Positions 26,459 through 33,099 of a stretch of 64,000 nucleotides of DNA are shown here, piece after piece. A program made the translations under genes and the position numbers. The notes beneath the pieces are model-generated. The model had not been told where the DNA came from. It saw only the letters and a program-made list of their open reading frames with translations, and did no database searches. Source of the DNA: Bacillota bacterium (lineage in GTDB: Bacteria; Bacillota; Clostridia; Oscillospirales; Ethanoligenentaceae). Each line of letters opens with the position of its first letter. The first letter of the stretch is position 1. The stretch spans positions 44,771 to 108,770 of the forward strand of contig JAEWAE010000005.1 of NCBI GenBank assembly GCA_023391835.1, in the 5' to 3' direction.

Positions 26459-27010
26459 TTAACCCTTGCACCCGTTTTTCGCATAAATATAATTGTATAG
26501 AATTCCATGCCGGATTTCATCGGTGATGATTTCCGTCAACACGTTTATATGCACACGGTTTTGCATGGCGTAGAGAATTTTGCGGTATTTCTGTACGGCG
26601 TTCTGCTCCCCCAGCAGGGCGCGTGCCACGCCCTCGCAAAAATTCGCGGGCGGCGTAAACTGTTCTTCCGGAGCCTGTGGAATCATACTTCCGGTCAACT
26701 CATAATACAGCTGACGGAACAATGCATTATGCCCGATTTCGTTATCCCGGATGCCGGAAATGATTTGCCTGTCCTCATTCGAGGGGGCCTGCTCCATCAG
26801 CCACGAATAAAACATCCGGTCTTCGCTTTCACCGGCCACAGCCTGTTGAATCAGTGTCAGCGCACCCTGCAGATTCTGCGGATAGACAAAGATATTGCCC
26901 GCCTGCGCCTGCTGGGCCGTCATTGCGGGCATGGCCATCGTCTGCATGTACGGGGTCGCCTGACCATAAGTATAGGGGTCGAAGCCGCTATAACCATTGT
27001 AATTCATCAT
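26459..27010 (-). CDS. Ferritin-like domain protein
   Basis: A 183-residue protein with a Met/Gln/Tyr-rich N-terminus (about 1-45) and a four-helix ferritin-like domain. Possible iron ligands are spaced as in that fold: E in AGESEDRMFY, E-x2-H in DNEIGHNALF, E in LLGEQNAV and E-x2-H in TDEIRHGIL. It resembles small clostridial ferritin-like proteins near rubrerythrin/spore-coat families. AGGAGG precedes two adjacent ATG codons (27010 and 27007). It is divergent from the metal ATPase. Confidence 0.75.
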   Translation of the reverse strand: MMNYNGYSGFDPYTYGQATPYMQTMAMPAMTAQQAQAGNIFVYPQNLQGALTLIQQAVAGESEDRMFYSWLMEQAPSNEDRQIISGIRDNEIGHNALFRQLYYELTGSMIPQAPEEQFTPPANFCEGVARALLGEQNAVQKYRKILYAMQNRVHINVLTEIITDEIRHGILYNYIYAKNGCKG

Positions 27011-27096
27011 TTCATCCTCCTGACAGATTTCTTTTTATTATATGATGCGTGTTGGGAACAGGTGCGCCAAACTGTTTTAAATATTCGATGCTTTAA

Positions 27097-27111
27097 TGAG
27101 AATTATTATGA
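27097..27111. promoter_or_regulatory. Fur-box-like site between ferritin-like and ATPase genes
   Basis: TGAGAATTATTATGA matches the 7-1-7 Fur consensus TGATAAT-N-ATTATCA at 12 of 14 defined positions. The region is AT-rich, so chance matches are possible. Confidence 0.4.
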
Positions 27112-27142
27112 ATATTAAATAAATAATAGATTAAAAAATCAC

Positions 27143-27172
27143 TTGACATAGGCAAATTGCATATGCTATGAT
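27143..27172 (+). promoter_or_regulatory. Sigma-A promoter for the riboswitch/ATPase transcript
   Basis: TTGACA (27143-27148), 18 bases, TATGAT (27167-27172). The predicted start near 27180 gives a leader of about 255 bases. Confidence 0.8.
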
Positions 27173-27210
27173 ATACACACCTCTTTGCACTGCATACGAA
27201 TCTACAGTAC

Positions 27211-27312
27211 AAACTGAGCAGGCGATGAACTTTCAGGGCGGGTATGCCCGTGAGTTTGTGGGGCTGGGCCGTCAAGGCAGCAGGCGTATCAAGAATTGCC
27301 TGTGGGACAGTT
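27211..27312 (+). ncRNA. NiCo (czcD-type) riboswitch aptamer
   Basis: The leader carries the conserved words of the NiCo class: ACTGAGCAGGCGATGAAC (27213-27230), then GGGGCTGGGCCGTCAAGGC (from 27260) and GCCTGTGGGACAGT (27298-27311). The two ends pair as AACTG/CAGTT to form P1. NiCo aptamers were described as sensors of Ni(II)/Co(II), and later work argued for Fe(II). The match is from memory of the class consensus. Confidence 0.78.
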
Positions 27313-27335
27313 ATCTGTTCCACAGGTATTTTTAT
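27299..27335 (+). terminator. Riboswitch-controlled terminator
   Basis: CCTGTGG-G-ACAG-TTAT-CTGT-T-CCACAGG (27299-27326) forms a long hairpin followed by TATTTTTAT. Its 5' arm uses the CAGTT bases needed for aptamer P1, so metal binding should prevent termination and turn the ATPase on. Confidence 0.8.
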
Positions 27336-27436
27336 ACCTATTTCGGACAGTATTGGATTGATGCAATGCCATAGAGCTATCGTACGGGTGCCTGACACAA
27401 GGTGGTTGGGCAAATAACGGCGGGAGGTAACTCGTT

Positions 27437-29974
27437 ATGACAGAACAAGGCAATCCCATCCTGAATGGGCTGACGACTCAGCAGGTGAAAAGCCTTCAGG
27501 CGAAATTCGGCAAAAATGAGCTGACGCCTGAAAAGAAAAAAAGTATTTTTCGCGAGATCCTGAAAACTTTGTCCGAGCCGATGTTTATTTTACTGCTTGT
27601 GGCGGCGATCATTTATTTTATCCTGGGCGAGCCGCGCGACGGTGCGATTATGCTGGTCTTTGTGGTCGGTATCATCGGCATCGACGTGATGCAGGAATGG
27701 AAAACGGATAAAACGCTGGAAGCGCTCAAGGATCTTTCCGCGCCGCATATCAGGGTCATACGCGACGGCACGGAAAAAACGATCAATAGCGCGGATCTGG
27801 TCCCCGGGGATCTGATGCAGATTGCCGAGGGTGTGAAAATACCCGCCGACGGCGAAGTGCTGCGGGCAAATGACCTTTGCGTCGATGAATCTTCTCTGAC
27901 CGGGGAGGCGGAGGGTGTCTGGAAGATACCGGCAGACCACGCCGACAGCGGCCGGAAGGATGTCTGGAGACGCGACTATTGCTACGCGGGCACCCTGGTG
28001 ACCCAGGGCAGCGCGACGGTTCGCGTCGATAAAACCGGTGCGGCGACCGAGTATGGTAAAATCGGCATGCACGTCGCCAATGCACCGGAAAACCCGACGC
28101 CGCTGCAAAGGCAGACCGGCAAGCTGGTGAAACTCTGCGCGGGCATCGCCGCCGTGCTTTTTGCGCTGGTTGGCTGCGCCACATGGGTGAATATTCCCGA
28201 TCATCTGTTTCAAGACAGGCTGATCGAGAGCATCCTTTCCGGTGTCACGCTGGCCATGGCAATGATTCCGGAGGAGTTCCCGGTTATCCTGACCGTGTTC
28301 CTTTCCCTGGGTGCGTGGCGGCTGGCCAAAAAGCAGTCGCTTGTGCGGAAGCTCCCCGCGGTGGAAACGCTCGGCGCAGTTTCGGTGCTCTGCGTGGATA
28401 AAACCGGCACCATCACGATGAACCGGATGACGGTCCGGGAAAACTGGGCGCCGGACGGCAATGAAAAGCACCTGAGCGAGATCATGGGCATGGGCTGTGA
28501 GACGGAACCTTACGACCCCATGGAAAAGGCCATGCTTGCCCATTGCGAGAGCCTTGGAATCACGCGCGAGAGGCTTTTTGGCGGTGAGCTTGTGACGGAG
28601 TATCCGTTTACCAACGAGGCAAAAATGATGGGCCATGTCTGGAAACGCCAGGATGGCACCCTCGTCGCCGCCAAAGGCTCGCCTGAGAGAATATTGAAGC
28701 TTTGCAGCCTGAATGAGGCGGAAGAAAAGCAGGCGCGGATTCAGCTGACCGGGATGTCACAACAGGGTTTACGCGTGATCGCCGTGGGGCAGATGAAGCT
28801 TGCCTCTGCGGATGCCGTTCCGCGGACGCTGCCGGAGTGCAGGCTGCAGCTGTGCGGCCTCGTCGGCCTCGCCGATCCCCCCAGGGAATCGATTGGGGAA
28901 GATATCCGGAATTGTACCCGGGCCGGTGTGCGTGTCGTGATGATAACCGGCGACAACGGTATGACCGCAAGCTCCATTGCCAAACAGATCGGCATGCCGA
29001 ATTGGGAAACGAGTATCACCGGTGACGCGCTGGACGGTATGAGCGATGAGGAGCTTCGCGAGCGGGTACGCGACGTCAATATCTTTTCCCGCGTGATCCC
29101 GGAACATAAAATGCGCATCGTCCAGGCGCTCAAGAAAAACGGCGAGATCGTCGCCATGACGGGCGACGGCGTCAACGACGCGCCTGCACTCAAATACGCC
29201 GATATCGGCATCGCTATGGGCAGGCGCGGCTCGGAGGTTTCCCGTGAAGCCGCCAACTTGATTTTGCTGGATGACAATTTTTCCACGATTGTGGAAACGA
29301 TCCGCGACGGCAGAAGAATCTATGACAATATTAAAAAGGCCGTGGGGTACGTGTTTACCATCCATATCCCGATCGCGTTTTCCTGCCTGCTGGCGCCGAT
29401 GCTCGGCATCGATCCGGCAAGCCTTATGCTGCTGCCGCTCCACGTTGTGCTGCTGGAGCTGATTATTGACCCGACCTGCTCCATCGTTCTGGAACGTCAG
29501 CCTGCGGAACGCGACATCATGGAGCGTGCCTCACGCAACCCCAATGAAAAAATACTGAGCGCCCGGAGCCTTGCAAAAAGTCTGCTGCAGGGCTTTGCCA
29601 TCTTTGCCGCGTCCTTCGGCACCTACTTGGCCGTCTTGCAGAATCATCCCGCGACAGGCGCTCCGGTGGCCCGTGCAATGGGCCTTGCGGTGATCTTTAT
29701 AAGCAACCTCCTGCTTGTGCAGGTCAACAGTTCGAATTCCGATTTCGTGTTTCAGTCGATCAAGCGGCTGATGAAAGACCGCGTCATGTGGGCCGTCACA
29801 CTGGGCACGGTATTGGGGCTGGCGCTGATCCTCTACACGCCCGCTTCCGGGTTCCTCAAGCTGGCGCCGCTGACGGGTCTGCAGCTATGCACGGTGATAG
29901 GAGTTTCCCTTGTGGCCGTACTGTGGTATGAGCTTGTAAAGCTTGTGAAATATTGCAAAGGCGCACGGAAATAA
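27437..29974 (+). CDS. P-type cation ATPase (P2-like), probable transition-metal exporter
   Basis: An 845-residue P-type ATPase. The actuator TGES-type loop reads SLTGEAE (about 153-159), the phosphorylation site DKTGTIT is at D321, and TGDGVNDAPALK and the hinge are intact. Overall layout and the N-terminal cation ATPase domain are like Ca2+-ATPases (P2A). The TM4 motif is PEEFP (278-282) instead of PEGLP, and TM6 carries ELIIDPTCS. No N-terminal Cys-rich metal domain or CPx motif is present, so it is not P1B. The NiCo riboswitch upstream argues for export of Co/Ni/Fe rather than Ca. GGGAGG precedes the ATG. Confidence 0.88.
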   Translation: MTEQGNPILNGLTTQQVKSLQAKFGKNELTPEKKKSIFREILKTLSEPMFILLLVAAIIYFILGEPRDGAIMLVFVVGIIGIDVMQEWKTDKTLEALKDLSAPHIRVIRDGTEKTINSADLVPGDLMQIAEGVKIPADGEVLRANDLCVDESSLTGEAEGVWKIPADHADSGRKDVWRRDYCYAGTLVTQGSATVRVDKTGAATEYGKIGMHVANAPENPTPLQRQTGKLVKLCAGIAAVLFALVGCATWVNIPDHLFQDRLIESILSGVTLAMAMIPEEFPVILTVFLSLGAWRLAKKQSLVRKLPAVETLGAVSVLCVDKTGTITMNRMTVRENWAPDGNEKHLSEIMGMGCETEPYDPMEKAMLAHCESLGITRERLFGGELVTEYPFTNEAKMMGHVWKRQDGTLVAAKGSPERILKLCSLNEAEEKQARIQLTGMSQQGLRVIAVGQMKLASADAVPRTLPECRLQLCGLVGLADPPRESIGEDIRNCTRAGVRVVMITGDNGMTASSIAKQIGMPNWETSITGDALDGMSDEELRERVRDVNIFSRVIPEHKMRIVQALKKNGEIVAMTGDGVNDAPALKYADIGIAMGRRGSEVSREAANLILLDDNFSTIVETIRDGRRIYDNIKKAVGYVFTIHIPIAFSCLLAPMLGIDPASLMLLPLHVVLLELIIDPTCSIVLERQPAERDIMERASRNPNEKILSARSLAKSLLQGFAIFAASFGTYLAVLQNHPATGAPVARAMGLAVIFISNLLLVQVNSSNSDFVFQSIKRLMKDRVMWAVTLGTVLGLALILYTPASGFLKLAPLTGLQLCTVIGVSLVAVLWYELVKLVKYCKGARK

Positions 29975-30069
29975 CGAAAAATACGTTGAAGCCGCCTGGC
30001 GCTTCGGCCGCCCGGGGAAAATCCCTGCCTCATGCGGAAAACAGGGGCCGCTGATTCCATAGACTTTTT

Positions 30070-30103
30070 GAGCCGGCAAGTGGAGTGATCCGCATGCCGG
30101 CTC
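30070..30103. terminator. Hairpin in the 243-bp gap after the ATPase
   Basis: GAGCCGGCA (30070-30078) pairs with TGCCGGCTC (30095-30103); a T-rich tract lies on the left side and only TT on the right. It may end transcription poorly. I see no gene between 29975 and 30217. Confidence 0.45.
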
Positions 30104-30217
30104 TTGGCAATTCTATGGCTATCCGACATAATCTGTCACCCCGCCACAAGGAACGTTCTGCCGATTATCACATACCATATAGCGATCCAAGATTGCGCTT
30201 GAAAGGCAGTGGTACAT

Positions 30218-30964
30218 ATGCCCCCATGCCCTGCGGGAACATACCCATATACGATCCGGCCCGGTGATTCCTTGTGGCTGATTGCACAACGTTTCCAGAC
30301 ATCGGTTCAAGAGATCACGCGCGTAAACCCCGAGCTAGACGTCAACCGCCTGTATATTGGACAAATAATCTGCATCCCCCAGCGATACGGCCAAGCGCCT
30401 GCGCAGCCCACGCCTGCGGGCATCAGCCAAGCGGAGCAGATGCTGAGCAACTATATGCGTCTGCTGTGGGAACAGCACGTTTATTGGACGCGGATGGTCA
30501 TACTCAGTATTGCCTTTAATTTGCCCGACGCGGAGTTTGTGACGAATCGGCTTCTGCGTAACCCCAAAGATTTTGAGGCGGCACTGAAGCCGTTTTATGG
30601 GGAAAATATTGCGGCCCGATTTGCGGAGCTGTTTACAAATCACCTGACAATTGCCGCCGAGCTGGTCAAAGCGGCGAAGGCGAACGATAGTGCCGCAGCC
30701 GCCGATGCAGAAAAACGGTGGTACGCGAACGCCGATCAAATCGCCGCCTTTTTGGGCGGCATCAACCCGTATTGGTCGGCGCCGGAATGGCAGAGAATGC
30801 TGTACAATCACCTTGCCATGACGAAAACCGAGGCCGTTGACATCCTGACTCAAAAGTATGCGGACAGCATCGACGTGTTTGAAAATATCGAGCGGGAAGC
30901 ACTGGTAATGGCCGACATGATGACACAGGGGATTGTCCGGCAGTTTCCGCAATATTTCAGGTAA
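30218..30964 (+). CDS. LysM-domain protein with helical C-terminal domain
   Basis: A 248-residue protein. The N-terminus (about 8-60) is one LysM domain (YTIRPGDSLWLIAQRFQTSV ... LYIGQIICIPQ) expected to bind peptidoglycan or spore cortex. A Pro/Ala hinge precedes a helical domain of about 180 residues with repeated aromatic-His motifs (LLWEQHVYWTRM, LFTNHLTIAAELV, LYNHLAMTKTEAV). No signal peptide is visible, so it may act inside the cell or on the forespore. GAAAGG is 11 bases before ATG 30218; GTG 30209 is too close to it. Confidence 0.75.
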   Translation: MPPCPAGTYPYTIRPGDSLWLIAQRFQTSVQEITRVNPELDVNRLYIGQIICIPQRYGQAPAQPTPAGISQAEQMLSNYMRLLWEQHVYWTRMVILSIAFNLPDAEFVTNRLLRNPKDFEAALKPFYGENIAARFAELFTNHLTIAAELVKAAKANDSAAAADAEKRWYANADQIAAFLGGINPYWSAPEWQRMLYNHLAMTKTEAVDILTQKYADSIDVFENIEREALVMADMMTQGIVRQFPQYFR

Positions 30965-30991
30965 GTGCCGCCTGGCAGAAAAAGCATCCCC

Positions 30992-31043
30992 AAAAAGCAG
31001 CGCCGTCTGTTGTCCCCCCCACACACAGACGGCGCCGCTTTTT
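30992..31043. terminator. Bidirectional intrinsic terminator
   Basis: AAAAAGCAGCGCCGTCTG (30992-31009) pairs with CAGACGGCGCCGCTTTTT (31026-31043), with one bulged base. It ends the LysM gene. Confidence 0.88.
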
Positions 31044-31142
31044 CACACGGCTTCCCTTGTGCCGCCATGGAAATCGGCAGCCGCGGCCGCAGGGGAATCC
31101 AGCGGCTCTGCCCTTAATCCGATTCGGATTTTCGCCGCTTAA

Positions 31143-31346
31143 AATGGCATTAGCAGCCTCCGGTGATTTGAGCTGACCGTTCTCAATGGTCAGCCGTTTA
31201 TTGGCGCATTTCCGGCTTTGGGTGTCGCTGTGCGTGACCCATAGAATGGTGATCCCTTCCCGGTTCAGTTCCAGAATTACATTTTCCACGGTTGCGGTGG
31301 CATCGGCGTCCAGAGCGGAAGTCACTTCATCCAGCGGTATACCCAA
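31143..31346 (-). pseudogene. Remnant of an ABC transporter ATPase
   Basis: About 65 codons on the minus strand match the end of an ABC ATPase: Walker B-like PLDEVTSALDADATATVENV, then the H-loop WVTHSDTQSRKCANKRLTIENGQL. Walker A, the signature motif and all upstream sequence are gone, and the gene runs straight into the terminator of the neighbouring oxidoreductase. It is a dead fragment left by a deletion. Confidence 0.75.
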
Positions 31347-31352
31347 TAAAAT

Positions 31353-31380
31353 CCGGCCGGCAGAATGCTCTGCCGGCCGG
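31353..31380 (-). terminator. Terminator of the FAD/Rieske oxidoreductase
   Basis: CCGGCCGGCAGA (31353-31364) and TCTGCCGGCCGG (31369-31380) form a perfect 12-bp stem; on the minus strand it is followed by ATTTTATT. Confidence 0.85.
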
Positions 31381-31391
31381 GCTTGAATGGA

Positions 31392-32936
31392 TTATCTGCC
31401 TTTGACCGTCACAAGGTCGGAAAAATTCCCCTGATACAAAATCTGGAGCGAATCCTTGGGAGGCCCTTCGAGAAGTTTGCCGTCGGACGCGGCAAATCTG
31501 CCTCCGTGAGCCGGGCAGTCCCATGTTTTTTCCGCGACGTTGAAATTGAGCTCCGTGGTCATGTGAGTGCAGGAAATATCGAGCACTGTCACATGATCGT
31601 CTAAATCCCGGTAAATACCCGCTCTCTGCCCGTCGAAATTGATGACCCGCCCCTCGCCGGGTTTCAAATCCCGGATGCTCTCGGGTTTTTCAAACTTCGA
31701 TTTTATCAGTTCGCCCACGGAGCCGAATACTTCCGTGATCGTTTTCCCCATCGAGCTGGAATAATCTCCGCGTTTTCGGGAGTATAGCTGCTCATACCGG
31801 CAGTTCCCGTTCAGAATGAGCTCTGAAATCATATTGCCCGCCAGCGTACCGTTTGACAGCCCCCACTTTTTAAAACCGGTCGCCACGTAAATATTCGAAT
31901 GGTCTGAAAGCCTGCCGATATAGGGAATCTGATCCGGCGTGTCGTAATCCTGCGCCGACCACTTGGCAAGCAGCTCGTTGACACCCGCAATACGTTCCGC
32001 GTACTGGATCAGGCTTTCAAAATGCAGCTCCATATTGTCTTCGCCGCGCGCGGTCGCGTGGTCTTCACCGACGACAATCAGAATGCGTCTGCCATCCTCG
32101 ATGTGGGTGCGGATCGAACGGGTCGGTTCCCCGGAACTGATATAGCTGCCGTCCGGCCAGCCTTTTTTGGCCTCCAACGCGATTCCATAGGCCCGCTTGG
32201 CGTATAGACGTGTATAAAACAGATTGGGCCCGTCGTAAATGGGAAATTGGGTGGCCATCACGAGATGCCGGGCTTTGATCACGATGCCGTTTTCACAATA
32301 GACGGTTTTAATATCCCCGTTTTCCACCTGAGTCGCTTTGGTATCGCAGTAGATTTTAGCCCCCTTTGCGACCGCTTCTCTGGCAAGGGCTTCCGCATAC
32401 CGGACAGGATGAAAAACAGCCTGATGTTTGAATCCGAGCATGCCAAAGTTATCCGGCGGGAAATCCGGCTCATCCATATATTTCGCATCGATTCCAAGCT
32501 CTTTGGCGACTTCGAATTCCCGCTGGACTGCATCCCGATCGGCTTCGGAGGAGGCAAAAATATACGCTGTGCTTTCGGCAAGCTGGCAGTCGATTTTATT
32601 TTGCGTAACCTGCATATTTATAAAATCCAGTGCGCTGGTCTGCGACTCGGCATAGCGCTTTGCAAAATCCATCCCATGCTTGTCGGCAATCATACTATAC
32701 ACAATGTCATGCTGGATGGTGATTTTCCCGGTTGTGTTGCCCGTGGTGCCGTCGCAAAGCCCACCGGCTTCAATAAGAATCGGGGCGGCTCCCTTGAGCG
32801 CAAGGCAGTAGGCGCAGGTGATCCCCGTAATTCCGCCGCCGATAATCAGAATATCGGTCTCGAGGCTTTTATCGAGCCGTGGGTAGTGTGCCTTTGTGGC
32901 GGTTTTATTCCAGAAAGATATCGTATCTCCACTCAT
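31392..32936 (-). CDS. FAD-dependent oxidoreductase with C-terminal Rieske domain (YhfW-like)
   Basis: A 514-residue two-domain enzyme. The N-terminal DAO-type FAD domain has the dinucleotide motif DILIIGGGITGITCAYCLA near residue 30 and the late GRLSDHSNIYVATGFKKWGLSNG block. The last 100 residues are a Rieske domain with both ligand pairs (SCTHM and CPAHGGRF), so a 2Fe-2S cluster is expected. The same layout is found in Bacillus YhfW, whose substrate is unknown. ATG 32936 is 8 bases after AAGGAG; the upstream ATG 32963 lacks a site. Confidence 0.9.
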   Translation of the reverse strand: MSGDTISFWNKTATKAHYPRLDKSLETDILIIGGGITGITCAYCLALKGAAPILIEAGGLCDGTTGNTTGKITIQHDIVYSMIADKHGMDFAKRYAESQTSALDFINMQVTQNKIDCQLAESTAYIFASSEADRDAVQREFEVAKELGIDAKYMDEPDFPPDNFGMLGFKHQAVFHPVRYAEALAREAVAKGAKIYCDTKATQVENGDIKTVYCENGIVIKARHLVMATQFPIYDGPNLFYTRLYAKRAYGIALEAKKGWPDGSYISSGEPTRSIRTHIEDGRRILIVVGEDHATARGEDNMELHFESLIQYAERIAGVNELLAKWSAQDYDTPDQIPYIGRLSDHSNIYVATGFKKWGLSNGTLAGNMISELILNGNCRYEQLYSRKRGDYSSSMGKTITEVFGSVGELIKSKFEKPESIRDLKPGEGRVINFDGQRAGIYRDLDDHVTVLDISCTHMTTELNFNVAEKTWDCPAHGGRFAASDGKLLEGPPKDSLQILYQGNFSDLVTVKGR

Positions 32937-33099
32937 TTTTTCACGCTCCTTCTGATCATACATGCTTAGTATGACCTGAAGCTTTGAACCGATTCAGGAA
33001 ATACGACTTTCTGCTTTGAATGTGCTCTTTTTCTGTGTGCGGACGCAAAACCACTCCTGTTGTCGGGGCCGGCCTTACCTCACCTATGTATTATAGATA

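Noticed and set aside
27168..27374. Small open frame of 68 codons before the ATPase
   Set aside because: It lies wholly within the riboswitch leader, has no ribosome site and ends inside the leader.
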